DNA from: Rotaria macrura
Taxonomy: Eukaryota; Rotifera; Eurotatoria; Philodinida; Philodinidae
DNA: 64,000 bases
Assembly: GCA_900239685.1 (NCBI GenBank)
Contig: OENT01000516.1
Location: forward strand, 40,225 to 104,224
Direction of reading: 5' to 3'
Position 1 is the first letter of the stretch; every line of letters starts with the position of its first letter. A program made the position numbers and the translations under genes. Shown one piece after another: positions 1 through 14,400 of this stretch. The notes below the pieces were generated by a model that made no database searches, was not told the origin of the DNA, and saw only the letters and a program-made list of their open reading frames with translations.

Positions 1-393
1 TCATACGGATTACGACATCATTTGTGTGGCATTGAATGTAGATAGAATTTTTCGACATGAGAAATGAAAACACGTATCATGAGATCTATTCAGAAACTTA
101 GATTGGCACTTGCAGAACATATCGTTCTTGCACGATTCATTTTAATTATGCTCTGTGCTAGTAGTTTTACTTTTTCGTTCAATCTACTATAAGGAAAATT
201 CAAAATTTAACAACAACTCGACTCAAGAATCATTGACTATGGTTTCTGCAAGTGCTAGTTAGAATTTCAGATTCGTTGTTTTTGTCATAAACTGATCCAA
301 ACTAAATAAAACACAATGCTCATATCTTTTATGCATGGATCCTATATGCATAAGAGATCCAATGCACTTTTTCAATACTGAAAGAATACTTAC
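1..393 (-). other. Intron of the left-edge ankyrin/PARP-like gene
   Basis: The donor GTAAGT of this intron reads on the minus strand at 393-388, directly after the last visible ankyrin exon. I found no convincing acceptor or coding stretch between there and the window edge, so the next exon probably lies outside the window. Nothing else is recognised here. Confidence 0.5.
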
Positions 394-3300
394 AACAGCC
401 AGATGTAGAGGCGTATTTCCTTCATTGTTTTCCGTATCAAGAAATTTATATTTCATTGCTTTGGAAATAAGAACACATAATTCAACAGGATCATCACCAA
501 TATGCTTATTCATGAAAACATTATGCAATGGTATATTTCCGAATTTATCTTTTATAAATAAATCACTACCATTATCAATTAATGTTTTTTCAACATCAAC
601 AGTTGAATCGATTGTACCTGAATTATGGTAAACAGCAATATGTAATGGTGTACGTTCAGATTGTCCTACACTATTTAAACTAATATTTGCTAGTTTAACT
701 TTTTCTATAAATAAATTTAATAAATCTAAATATTGATTCGATCGTACCGATGTAGACAAATAATAATGTATAGCTTGATTAAATCGATAATCGTGAGCTA
801 ATAAATTACATTCTTTATGATTTAATAATTCTCGTACAATTGATAATAATTGTAATTTACATGCTAGAATTAATGGCGTTTGCTGACATTCATTCTGAAC
901 GATGGATGTAGCTAGATTAATATCACATGATGCTTCATTTATAAGCATCTGTACGGTTCGGTACTCTCCAAGAAAGATAGCTTCAAGTAATGGTGTACGT
1001 TTTGTTTCATGATGAAGAACATTTAAATTTTTGGATTTTTTAAGAAAAATTTCTAGTGGATGCTTGATAGAGTTGTCAGCAAATTGAACAGTAGATAATA
1101 AGGAAAAGATGCTTGTTTCTTTCGATTGAGAAAGACTATCGTCATCATTAATCTTATCAATAGGTTGCGCATTTTCACTTGTTTGTTCTTCTTTATCATT
1201 TTCATCGTCGATACTTTGTTCAATATCCAATTTCTTCAATTCATTTATTTCAACATCTGGATCGCATTGAACAAAATCAAGATAATATTCAATTATGCTA
1301 ATAATTGATTGATATTGTTTGAGTAACTGATCACTTACTTTTGTAGTCTAAAATCAAACGAGAAAATGTTGTGCTTGTTTTGTTTTTTCTGTTTTATTTT
1401 TAAATAAAAATTCAATATACTTTATTTTTTGTACAGAATTCATTAAATTTTGAAGCACAATAATGAAATGGTGTTCGACCTGAATTATCACACGTTTGAC
1501 CCATTTTCTTGATTTCATCATTGATCGGCTAGGATAAAAAATGAAATGTTCAAGTAAGATTAGACTAAAACGAAATGAACGAAATCGCTTACGAGTTTAA
1601 TTAACGTTTGAATCAGATCATGTTCATTGCATTGCATTGCAAAATAGTGTAGTAAAGTTTTACCATCATGACTTACATCAGCATTAATCTCGACTCTAGC
1701 AATATTGATCAAGTAATCGACAAGAATAAAATTTCCTGATTCAAGTGCAATCATTAAAGGCGATTGACCTTTGCTATTTATTTTATTTGGATCACATTTA
1801 CTATCCAGTAGAATTTGAGCCATTTTGAAATAACGTTCACGAAGAGTAGTCTTAACCTTGTCGTCCTAAGAAGAGTATATCATAAGACAAAAAAAATGAC
1901 ATGAATATTATATAAGTTTATTTTTGAATTTCAGTATGTTCAATCATACATATTGACAAGGGAAAATTTCTCTTACTAAATGATTATTTATTTGTTAATC
2001 CAGTTTTCTATTACCGAATTTCGTACTAGACGATTTCAATTTATCGAATTTTAGAACCTTAAAAATAGTTTCATACTGAATAACATATTTAAGTAGCGTG
2101 TAAGATAAATAATACTATCGATGATTTTCATTCGATTAGTTTTCTTTCCTAGAGACGTTCATCTTACCATGTGTGAGTTTTGTGCTGACAGATTACTTGC
2201 TAAATAATGAAACTAAACAAAAATAAAACCTTGAATAGAAGTGATAAATTTGAATGAGAACTCACCGAATTGTTTCCAGTTGCGTCAACACATGTACAAT
2301 CTGCTTTATGTTTCATTACGACATAATCTAATTGTTGTTGAGATGATACTGATATTTCCAAACCAACAGTTAACATAACTAATGTTAAACCATCATCAGT
2401 CTTGAAATTAATATCAATATGATGCTCGGTAAGAAGATAATCACAAAGTCCATAGTGTCCTTTCAGAAATCCAGCTGCTAAGCAAGTTGTTTGCCATGAA
2501 TTAACACAATTAACATTTGCTCCCGCTTCAATTAATAAACTCACACAAAAGAACCATCCATATGCAATAGCATAGTGCAATGCTGTATTCAACGATGAAT
2601 CGAATACGTTAGCATTTGCACCGATGCGTAATAAGAATGAAGCAACATGGGCATTACCACACATACATGCATGGATAAGTGGTGTACGTTTAAAACGATC
2701 ACGTGCTTCAACTTTTGCACCATTGTCAATTAAATATTTAACTATTTTGAAGTAACCTTTTTGGCATGCTAACATCAATGATGTTAATTTTCCTGACGAT
2801 GTACTTGTTAATACGTCAACATTAGCGCCGAATTCCAGCAAAACCTTCACGCATTCCTAATTGAAAAGAAAAGAGAATGTTTTTTTTTAATTTCTATTTT
2901 AATTTCAATCTTGTAATAAAAGCAAGCATGTATACCAAATGATTGTTAAGTACAGCTAGATGAAGCGGATAAAAACGTGATTTATTCAAACGATTAATCG
3001 ATGCAAGGCCAAATTTTTGATGAACTATTTGATCTTCGGGTTCGTTCGATTCAGCTTTTTCTTTTGCTGTACGTAAAAGGATTTCTGCATTGATTGCTCG
3101 GCCATTCATAACAGCTATATGTAATGGGGAATTACCACCGCGATCTACATCATTAAAATTAATTTGTCTTAAAATGAAAAGAAAAGAAAACACTGCTTAT
3201 TATTCGGAGAGATACGTTTTTCTTTTTGTATATTAAATTTTTATACTTTGATAAAAGATATTCAAGTGGTTCTGGTCCTTCGCATGCAGCTGCAAAATGT

Positions 3301-6300
3301 ATTGGTCGCCGTTCATATGTATCAAGAATATTATATTCCGGCATAACATTTAGTAATTGTTTTAAATATTTCGAATTGGGATTGATTGCTGCACAATGTA
3401 TCGGTGTTAACTAAAGTGCAGTTGGTATTATTAAATAAATACATGAACAGAATCAAACCTCACCTGAAAATTATCTTTTGTTTTTTTAACGACACTTGTT
3501 GCACGATTTATTATTAAATCTTCGGTATCATAAAGTAGAACCTGAGAGAAAATATAAATAAGAGCTTTTTTCTTCATATATGTAATACAACAAACTTGAT
3601 GATGCAGATAATTAAATCCATAAAAAATATTATCTTTGATATCACCTATAATACTTGCTGCTAATTTTCGATAACCAGAACGAACAACATGAAAAATTTT
3701 GTCATAAATTCGATGATGCTGAAAAAAATAGATTAGATTCGATCAGTTGAGAGCGATAACGAAAACATGTTCAATCAATTAAAATAAGATACTTACTAAA
3801 TTAGGAAATGCTTCAAAAAGTAAATCATAAACTTGTCGTGAACAATTATTTTTTAATGCGTATTCAAGTAATTCAGTGCCACCGTGTATTGTAAAAGCAC
3901 TCATAGAATCCTTAACAAAAAGCCATTTACAGTAAAAATTTTAAAAAAATCGACAAAATCTACTTTATTTAGCGCATTATTGCCCTCTTTTGCACCTCGA
4001 CCTGCCATGATTTGAGCAGTTCGAAAACCAAACGTGTAAATATTTGATCTAAATAAATAGAAAATGGTTTGTTTTTTGTTTTACCTTCGAAAAATAGAAC
4101 TATTGGCTTCTATGATATTAACCTGCCCGTGCTTTTTGTTGTCATTGAAACTGTTGGAAAAGGGCATCGATCTTTTTTCGGTATCTTTAAATCTTCAATT
4201 AATATTTTAAGCATATCAATGTTATTGTTTTGAATTGCATAATGAATAGCTGTTAGATCATTGTGAAGACCACGTTTTACGTGCATCTAAGTAGTAAAAA
4301 TTCAAATAATATGATTAAATCATTATATTTTATTGATTTTACCGAACAAACATGATTGGTATCATCAATCAATGTCTTTAATGATATTGGATCATTGATA
4401 AGTACAGCTCGAATAGCTAGTTTACTCTGAACAATTGTAGAAATAAATGGTACGTGTAAACTAAATGCATAGAAATGAAATATTCCCATGTTTCGTTCTA
4501 ATCTTTTCGATGAATTTCAGTTGTAAAATGCTACTTACTTATCTTCGAAAAATGGATCTTTTCTATAATTAGTTATTGCTGCATTTTCTTTCAAAAGACG
4601 ATTACTTTGCACCTTGAATAATTGTGCTTTAGGTGTCGTTAAAGGTTTCGATGCTATAAACATTCAAAATCTTCGATCAAAATAATAAAACATTTTTTTT
4701 TGATAAATATACAAACCAGTCTTTTTCGCTGGCTTTTGTTTATCTGTTATTTCAGCAATATCTTTAGTTCGTCGTCGCTTTTTTATAGCTGATTCGGAAA
4801 AATAAAGTAAATAATGAGAGTTTGCATAAATAGGATTAATATTAGTGTAGATAGCAATAAGAGACTCGAAATACTATGATGAATCTATTGTGTACTTCTG
4901 TTATATTTGAAAAGAAGATTATCGTAACTGCAATGTCTTTTGTTTTAGCTCATAAGTACCCACACGTCGGTCTTTGTAGTACTAGAAGAATCTGGAAAAA
5001 CTTCGTGTTGATTAATTTGTTAGAACCATCGAACAGAATTGCAATCATTGATTCAGTCAGGTCACGCATAGGTATTAGAATTGATCGGATAGACTGAAAT
5101 TTTCATTGAAAAAGAATACTCATTCTACTAAAATATTGACAGTGATTATAGGTCATAGTTACTTATGAGAAAAAAAAACATCTAATTTAGAAACTCTATG
5201 CATCAATAATAAAAAATTCTTTTTTTCATAGAAAACTTCAATATGTGCTACTATGTAGTCTTTGTATATAAGGGGGTCAAGTGTCAATGAAAATGCCACT
5301 TACTGTTTTCTTTCGTAGTTCATGTCTAACATTAGATTACCTGTTCAGTGCGACTGTCATATGCTCACTTTCAGATCAGTAGTTATGTGTTTAGATCGAA
5401 ATCTTTTGCAATTCTATATTGCTTAATATATATATGAGAAATTGTTCACGATAATAGGATAACTATAGATCAGGTAGAGACATTAAAAATTGTCTCTACC
5501 AAATATGTATGAAAAATTGGTTTAATAACGCACGATAAACAAAATAAAGTGAGCTGTGAAATTAGGTATTGAACAATATTCGACACCATAAGTAAGGAAC
5601 ATTCGTCGTCTATTTGACATTGTAAAACGTATTATAGGTGAGTGTTTAAACACGATATGAAATTCTGTCTTTGAGAAGTGAACTCTGTATAAGACATAGA
5701 TATGAATAAAAACTTACGAGCAGGTTCACCGCTGGTTTTTCTTATTTTTTTCTTGACCGGTTGTTTACGTGAACTGTCCGAGGAAATATCTCGTTTTTTC
5801 GGTTTCACCGATATTGGTTTCATAACTACACTGTCGTCCTCACTGGTGTCGGACTTTATTGGTTCAGCTTTTTTATTGTCATTTTCTTTTTTTAAGTTCA
5901 TTGGCTCATCTGATGAAATATTTTCACCTTTAATTGATATTTCTAATAAGCGTCTTGTTTCAATAATATCTTGTTTTTCTAATGACAATGTTTTATCCGA
6001 ATGACGAATAATATGTGCGATACCAGTTAGTATAGTATTTGGATCAAGCGTATCTTCATAATCTAATTTAAAATGTGTATTTTCATCAACTTTTGTTTCA
6101 TCGCCATTTTCATCTGCTAATGAACACCAACGAATATGAATTCGTTTTGTATCATTAAAAACATCTTGTAAAACTTGACATAGAAAAAATGAATCAGCTG
6201 GACTACGACATGTTATAAATGTTTTATTAGCATATAAAAGTGATCTTAAGTCGTCGAGTGACGAAGCTGACGATGGTAATGATGATGATGATGTAGATTC

Positions 6301-8227
6301 TAATGATGGTTGAAATTTATCTTTGGCTACCTCTTCAGACAAGGACATTGTGTCTTCGTCATTATTATTATCGAGTTGACTTTGATTAAATGAAGTGGTA
6401 TGAGCATGACGATCAATTTGAACAACCTTAATAAATAATAAAAATAAAAACTTGATTACACATGATGAATTTAATCATGATAAACTTTAGAAAATCAGAC
6501 TTAATCCTGATTTTTCTCCAATCTACTTACGAACTAGACACTTGCAGTATAGTAATCGAAATAAAGAGGTATACTATTCTTAATTATAAAGAATAATTCA
6601 TGTACAATACATGGTACATGTACGAAATGAAGCAGTTTTCTTCTATTTCATACAAGTGTGTGTCAATAAAACAATTCAAGGATACTTGTCATGTGTTTCA
6701 TATAAAATTTATTAGTTTTTTTTCCTAGCTAATCGTATAAATTAAAGGATTAGTAAAACGATAGTTCAATCTATCTAACGATAAAATCGGTGACACTGAG
6801 ACTATTGATGGATGTTAATAGTAACTGAGAAGTTTTTCAACGAGAGAACATACACTTTCTTCTCAATCAAGGATATTCATGCATATGAATACACTCAAAC
6901 CACAGAAACATAAATACATAATAAATAGACTAATAATCTTTTCAAAAGGTTACATACGTCTTCGATGCATGCAACATGTTGACTAAAATTTCTTTGACAG
7001 ATTTCGTTAAATAAGTTGTATCGATCTTCATTCTGAATAAAAGTATAGAAATCGAAGAAAAAAAAACCACGATTAAATTAGAGTCTAACGTCTGTATTGT
7101 AGGTTTACGCCGTCGAGAATAATATTCCATGTAATAACTATAACTGAAAGTTTATTGCTAGTAATAATCTACAGACAGTGAATCAAAAGGTCGTGTCTTT
7201 TAAAGATACTTCGTCTATCTCTAACTGAAATTGTCAATGGGTTTGAGAAACAAGACACTAATTTTGACTTTCAATAGAGATTCAGCTGTTTCAGAAAACC
7301 AGTTATATGGTGATACTAGAAAATTTCTTAGAACTAAAATAAGTTTCTAGCTATGTAACGGATACAAGTCTCGATGAAACTAGAAATATTCTACGAAGTA
7401 CATTATCAATGACCATCTCCTTCGTGAATTCAAGACATACTACGCTGAAAGTTTAGCGATAAAGAAAAAAATTGAAATAGATTCTTGTGATCTCATATTG
7501 TACCAATGGATAAATCTAACAACACTTCACATGTCTAAAAATTTTCAGTTCAAACGAATTTTAGAAAATCATCTTTATTCGAGAATACTATACTTCTCGA
7601 TGAAATCATCAGTACGAAATCTCTCAACGGACCGAGTTATCAATAAAATATCCTATTAACTTTTTCCTCAATATCAATTCCAGAGCTCTGGTAATAGTTA
7701 AGTAGCATTAGGAATTTTCTTTTTCGAAATGTGTATTATTAGCACGATTCTTAATTATCACATGAGAATGTTCACTTGTTACTAGTCGTCATGTTAACCA
7801 TTTTTCTATATCTAACTCACATTCCAATAATTTCCATTTAATCCTGTGTGAACAGGTTTTTTTCGTGTTCTTCCACTCGAATTCGTTGTTCTTGGTCGGT
7901 TTGTTTTCTAAAATAAAAATTCATTCGATCTATCTCTTCCAATACAGTTTCTCTCTTCCAATTTACGCTTTTAGTATTAGCTGATTTCTTCTTCCGACTT
8001 TTTTTAAATGAAACTTTAATAACAGTCTCTTTTGCATCTTTTTCTTCCGACGAAGAATGATCATCATTTTCAGCTACCTAAAATAGAATAAAATAGTGGA
8101 AGTCTTTTTTTTTTGTCTTTTCTATTCCTATAAAAAGAAGCTAAATTACATCAACAATTTTTAATTTTGATTTTTTGCCTCCAACTAAATCCTTTTCATC
8201 ATCTGAAGAGTCACTTGTGTCCATCAT
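394..8227 (-). CDS. Ankyrin-repeat protein, probable tankyrase/PME-5-like poly(ADP-ribose) polymerase, C-terminus missing
   Basis: Nineteen exons join in phase with GT-AG introns: 8150-8227, 7967-8077, 7821-7907, 6958-7032, 5718-6426, 4717-4788, 4539-4653, 4343-4502, 4123-4286, 3964-4048, 3797-3910, 3596-3718, 3464-3541, 3247-3410, 2936-3167, 2266-2856, 1593-1865, 1421-1528, 394-1347. They give about 1431 residues. The start is a double Met (MMDTSDSSDDEKD). Residues 1-380 are acidic and lysine-rich with likely nuclear localisation signals (KKSRKKK, PVKKKIRK, PIKKRRR). A conserved-looking block at about 150-250 contains ANKTFITCRSPADSFF. Residues about 470-1431 carry many ankyrin repeats (TPLHLA, SPLHIA and TPLIHA signatures). 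Nematode PME-5 has this layout followed by a WGR/PARP catalytic part, so I infer that the catalytic domain lies beyond the left edge. It is not visible, and another nuclear ankyrin protein remains possible. Most introns are 50-90 nt; three N-terminal ones are 530-930 nt. Confidence 0.72.
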
Positions 8228-11200
8228 GATTCTATGATACAATTGATATTTTTATTTATTCGTAGATAGATTTTTGACATTGAAACACTCACGTTAGATT
8301 TTAGATAGTTTGTTAGACAAGCACAATGACTTACACACCTAACGGCATGAGGAACATGGAAGTAAATATCATAGAAACACACAACAGAACGATAAAAAGT
8401 AATTTCACAGATGCCGTGAAATTCTTTTTCTTACCGCAATGATTTTACAATTGGTAGACTTTAGTTGCACAGATGGAAAAATGTTTTTTTTTCATTGGAT
8501 GAAAGAGCCATAAGAATGCAAATAAATAGAACGATAGATGGCAATATTTTACAAAATGTATCGCATAAAAAGACAACTAAAATTACTGCCGATGAATAGA
8601 AACCAAAATTGATGTGATTTCCGATAGTCGTATGGTGAGATGTTTTCAACTGTTTGCTGTTGATACAACAAGATATGTTGCTTACAAGTAGCACTCATGA
8701 GTCGATTACTTCGAGTTTTCTCTCTATAGATGTCCATGAATTTGGTAATGAACAATACTATTTTTAAAATTATTGCTAGAGAGAATCTTTAATTAAAGCG
8801 CAAAAATTTAATATTTCAGAAAAATATTGATACGTATATTGGGTGTCTATGCAATTATATTTAAACTAGGTTTTGTACATAGAGATCCTTTTATATTCGT
8901 GTGAAATGTAGCTTTTTATTATTTATTTCCGTATCATTGCAATACTTTTGACTGAGTTAGTTCTCAATGAACGATCATTACTTTTACTGTCACAAATACA
9001 GAAGTTATTTTTCGTATAAAAAGTGACATGTGTGTGCCGTAAAATTTCTTCCTTTCGCACTCTTGATAGTTGAGTCATACATAAGAAGTAGTTGATCACA
9101 GAACTGAAGAAACAAGTGGCAGAAAGCAGTAAGAAGGCAAACATGTTCACATGATGAAATTAATATTGATAGTCAAAAGAATTGTGAGAAAGTGCTCACT
9201 TCTCAGAATGACATTTGTGTTCATTAATAGATGCTTTATTGAACTCGCTGCTCATGTTTGAATATACGGGAGTGTTGCTTGCCCGAAAGGCTACATCTTG
9301 AAACTCGAAAACTTCGACAAAAAATAGGCCGAAAGTTAAACACCGAACAAAAAACTTAATAACGTGCTGGAAAGAATCGCAAGTTCATAAACCAGAATAA
9401 AATAATGAATAGTTGATAAATCGTCAAGTCCACTTCCCGTTCATGGATGTAGGTTAGGATGGAAATACTTTTTTCCTTTACGTTCACACCTTCAGACAGT
9501 TTTTCTTTTTCTGATATCTTCCTTTATTTCCCTGCCAACCTAAGAACATTAATAACTGTACACATCTTGAAACTTTCCGATTGCGAAGTCACTTTCTTCA
9601 CAACAAATGAAAGCTGTTTTACTTCAGTTCTCAATAGGTACAATATTTGGCATCACACTTTTATAATAAGAGCTTTCTAGAAATTTTTGAAGTGCGAGAA
9701 GATAGGCATATCATATAATCTCGGATTTTTATCAAAAATTGTAAGCTTTTGCGTATTTTTTCTATAGAAGATTGTATAATATCTGCAAGCAGATAATCTT
9801 TGAAATTCCAATGGTACCCAATGAAAAGATATGGTTGACATAGAAGTCTGAAAATTTTTGAACCAGTTTCACCTGAAAGATTCTGTTTACGGCGTCATAC
9901 GGCTTTTGTTTCGTTGAATTTACGACTTTTAGAAAGGTACTCTTCGAAAAATTTGAAAACGAAGGTCATATCTGAAGATTTTACTTGGAGACAATAATAA
10001 TATTTTACTAAAATTGGTACTGAGGAAAAAATTGGTTTCTTCTGTTCTTTTTGTGTACTCAAAAAGTGAGTACACTCTAGAATCGGTCAGTGTGACCGTC
10101 CGGCCGTTAACACGATAACTCTTTACAAATACATTCGATTGAGCTGAAATTTTGTGCACAGAATTGTTTGATGAATATCTAGGTCGAGTTCGAAGATGAG
10201 AAGGATCCGGCAAGAAATGGCAGAGTTATCGAAATAATTGTCATTTTTCACCAAACAATCCCTGAGGTGGGGTACAGGGATTTTTTCAAAAAAAACTTTT
10301 TTCTCAGAATTATCCACAACGTATATTAAACAACTCAGTTTTTAACGCTGATTCCGAATCTGATATTAGTTTTGAACCAAATCGCAGCTTTCTAACAAAA
10401 CTTTGGCTGCAAAAAGGTCTCAAATGAACAAAAGCTGCATCTAGAAACGAAATTGCATAGATATGTCTGAGATGATCAGTAGTTTTGGAGTTTCCCAAAA
10501 AAGGTTTACCAAGATACTTCTTCCCTGCACACATTCTAGAATGACTGATTTGTCTCATTCACTTTTTGAAGTACACATAACTCTCGGACATAAGTCCGAA
10601 GTTTTAACCTTTATTTTCTATTAACATAAGTTAATCTGTTTTCTCTTTTACTAATGAAAATTGCGAGAAGAAACTGTATGCTTCGACTGAAATTATCCGT
10701 ATTGCAAAGCAACGTTTCATTCGTACTAAAATAAGAGATGATTTTATAATCGTTAGTATATTCCTATGATTAAAAACTAGTAAATCTATTCTAATTACTT
10801 TTAAAAATCCGTCATCATTTTTTTGATCACAAACAAATGTAAAAAAATGATACATATTTATTTTCATTCTAATTTCTATTATTTCTTCAATATAGTCAAG
10901 TGGAATATGTTTCTATGCAATTAATGTTCTTTTTCTTTTGCAACATTTAAAATTGCAGTATCACACTCTTTCATGAAATCGACGAATGTTAAACTTCAAT
11001 AACGATAAAATAAGAATAACTTGAACTTGGTCATAGCAATTATCGAGTAGGATCTATCTACGATTAATTGATTTGAGCATGTATTTGAATTCGTTCACAG
11101 TAAGACTATAAAAATGACTTGCCATCTATGTGCTAAATAGTCTAGTAAACTTCCCATCATATTTATTGTATACAAACAGAGGAAGAAGAGAAAGAAAATA

Positions 11201-11406
11201 ATGATTTCTTCTATCCTCTCCACTGTCTCATATTCAACCAATCGATGTTCTCACTTTTCACTTTAATTTTCTTCTCTTATTAATATTGATATTCTTCTCG
11301 TTTGCATTTTCTTCTCTCTTATTAATCAACATATCTACAGGAATCTCTCTTACTTCATCGATTCGATACAATGCTTACCAACAACTAGTCAACGCAAAAT
11401 TCTACC
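8228..11406. other. Intergenic region between divergent genes
   Basis: This presumably carries the promoters of the minus-strand ankyrin/PARP-like gene and the plus-strand Wnt gene. Open frames of 60-95 codons occur on the minus strand (8461-9150, 9929-10867), but they lack protein-like composition or splice context and are probably chance. A perfect 9-bp stem with a 5-nt loop lies at 10053-10075. No repeat or RNA gene is recognised. Confidence 0.5.
8232..8233 (-). promoter_or_regulatory. Acceptor-like AG just upstream of the PARP-like start codon
   Basis: On the minus strand a T-rich tract ends in ATAG only 4 nt before the double ATG. This could be the acceptor for a spliced leader or for a 5' UTR intron. 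Bdelloid rotifers are known to trans-splice, but nothing here proves it. Confidence 0.3.
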
Positions 11407-14400
11407 ATGAACATAGCTATTTTACTGTTCTTCATCTTAATTAATTCAAGTGAACAATGGCTGTAAGTGATATTATTTCTATTGATACCTGCATTTCGAT
11501 AAGTTAGAAATGAATTTTCATACTGTTAATTATATCAGATTTTTCGTACCCTCTCTCAACGTGGATATGAACGGGATAGAATCGTTTTGATAATAGATCA
11601 TTTTCTCGATCGTTCATCAGTTAAAAAAATTATCAAACAGAAACAATCCACATATAGAGACGGGAAGGTATAGACTGGAAGCACAAGCTGACTACGAACA
11701 AATACACAAGGAATGATTGATGAATAGATCTTATGCGAATAACGACTCCTGTCTGTGTTTACAGTTGTCACATTCTCATAATTATCATTAGTTTTGATGA
11801 ATTTCAAGCGATTAGAACAATCATGATCGTGAGAAGATTAATATTTCCTTTAAAACGAGTGTAATTGCACATGTTCGCGGTTTTATCTCGAAAAACACAT
11901 ACGTCTACATTTTAATGAAAATTTTATCATAGTTCAGTATTTGTTTATCATATGTATTGTTTTGACGGGCACTGGTAAATAGTGTGTAAATATTCTAGGT
12001 TATGTGTGTATAACTTAATTATATAGATATATTGTTAGTATTAAAGAAAATTTAACATTCATGAGAGTTGAACGAGATACAAAAGTATAATTCTGATAAT
12101 AGTCTATTAGCGAAGTTTAGAAATTGTTTGTAATGCGATGATTTTAGTAGTCCATGTTTGTTATTCTTTATTTTAAAAATGATCATTTTTCGAATTCATA
12201 ACAATAAATTAAAGATGAATGAAATATGTTTTCCTCGAGACAACTATCCATTTGATACCATTGACTTAAAATTCTAGCTCCTACAGAGAAATAATGATAT
12301 CAAAGAAAATTGTTTGTTCATTGTTACAATACTGAATTGAGTTGATTGAACACACATGATGATAACAAGATCAATGTCTTATTCAATGTGTTCAATAGTC
12401 CTTTTCTATTTTTTTCCTTTTAAACTAAATATTTATTGTTCATTAAATGTAAACTTAGACGAAACATAAACATCACGTTCGATTATTAATCGCACTTGTA
12501 GGACGAGTTCAAACAAATAAGATATTGCTTATCAGTTATCTTTCAAATAAATATATACCGCAATTTTTCAAAAACACATGTATCTGTACCTCTGTTTCTT
12601 TTGATTATTATATTGACCATCGAAAGCGATTAGACGTTTCTTTGTTTTCTTTTGGAAGGTTCATCGTTTCGCTTGCTCTGCATTTTAAAGAATTATTCAA
12701 TTGTTTTTGAACACATTCGGTCGACGTCTACATTTTGAAAAGATTGTCCTTTGATCCGAAAAAGAAAATATTTTAAATTACTGAACGCATTAGCAGGAGA
12801 TGAATGATAAGGAACAAGTGCTCATGGATGATAGATGATGAATGTTTGCTCGAGTACATACTTATCTCGATGGCTGATTGATGAAAAAGATTAAGTTACA
12901 GAATAATAATAATAATAATCCCATTCGATCAAAAAGAACTCGTTAACTTAGATCAATTAAAAAGAAGGATGCAACTGTTGATGAGTTTCTTCTGATGATC
13001 ACCTCATGACTTTTGTTCATTATTCAAGTTTTCTCTATACGCATCTTATTGATATGTGATATATTTTTTCTAGAGAATGATGTTCATCAACTTTCCTGTC
13101 CATGAGAGATATTATTAAAACATTTCATGATCATCACAGTACATGTTTCTAAGAAAAATATTTGACAAGAGTACAAAACACAGAATGTCACCCATGACAA
13201 TAATCAACATATCATGTCCCATCTTATGTTGAATACTATCTTCAACTAAATAGAATATGTGCACATATGCTAGCAGTTTCAGTTACGTTTTGGAGAAGGA
13301 TTGTACAGGTTATTCACATACAATTATAATACTCTATGTGAATTCTTCTAGCGTAGAGTTGATGAAAAATTAGCGAGCATGGTAATATTAAATTTTACTA
13401 ATGCCAGAGAAATATAGGTCAATGATTGAACCAACTACTGATACATTTTATATAGGTAGCAGATAATAATTTCCTAATAAGAGCAGAATTAATCATTATA
13501 GAAAAATTCATAACTTACGATTTGCTTTATAATTTGCGTTAGATTGATTAAGATGTAACTGGTTTCATTTTCGAATTACATACAAGTTTCGATGATTGAC
13601 CTTCAGAAAGAAATTGGAACTGTACAAATCTGATAAAAGTTAATTTCTAACCTCTTAGAAATTTGATGATATCTTTTCTATTGAACTTTATTCACTTCAA
13701 AGTTGTGATGAATTCATATCGGAATTCGTTTTAAATAGTAGAGAAATGTGAAAAATCATGCTAAAGAATTTGTAAAAATTATTTAATTCGTACTAAATAG
13801 TTGTGATGAAACACGGCATCAATTTCACAGAAAATTTTTCATTATACGTTGACAACCGTTCAATTTTTGGTAGGATTTGAAATCGGCAAGATTAAGATTG
13901 GATTATAGGTTGAGCACATTTTAAATATGTTTTTACTTTTTATTTAGTTTTTTTGTTCTATTGACTTATTCTATATTTTTAAATTAGGAATCTAGTAAAT
14001 CTTTTGTATTCGTTATAGTTGTTAGCTACTGCAAGCCTATCTAAAACAAAAAGAGAAATCAAGTCTACTGTACAAGAAGTTTTCGTCAAAATATTTTGAA
14101 TACTAGAAAAATCCTACATAACCACCCATTGAGATTTTATTGTGTGAGCGAAGTAGCTAACTATGTTTGGTTATTGATAAACTCAAAATCGATTCTACCT
14201 GATTGATTAATTGTACCGTGAAACTAATTTCAGCTCGATAACTCAATTATCTAATGTTTCAATTCATTCACAAAATCTTTGTCATATTAAATATGGTCTC
14301 AACCAACGACAAGTTCGTTTTTGTCAACGCAATCAACATATCATGCCTTTTATACATGTTGGCACCAATCTAGCATTGGAACAATGTCAAATACAATTTA

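Noticed and set aside
335-631. Plus-strand open frame of 98 codons
   Set aside because: Antisense to ankyrin repeats with correct splice signals on the minus strand.
5702-6004. Plus-strand frame with hydrophobic stretches
   Set aside because: Antisense of the lysine-rich N-terminal exon of the ankyrin/PARP-like gene.
8461-9150. Minus-strand frames with hydrophobic starts upstream of the PARP-like gene
   Set aside because: Short, overlapping in different frames, without downstream exons; typical chance frames in AT-rich DNA.
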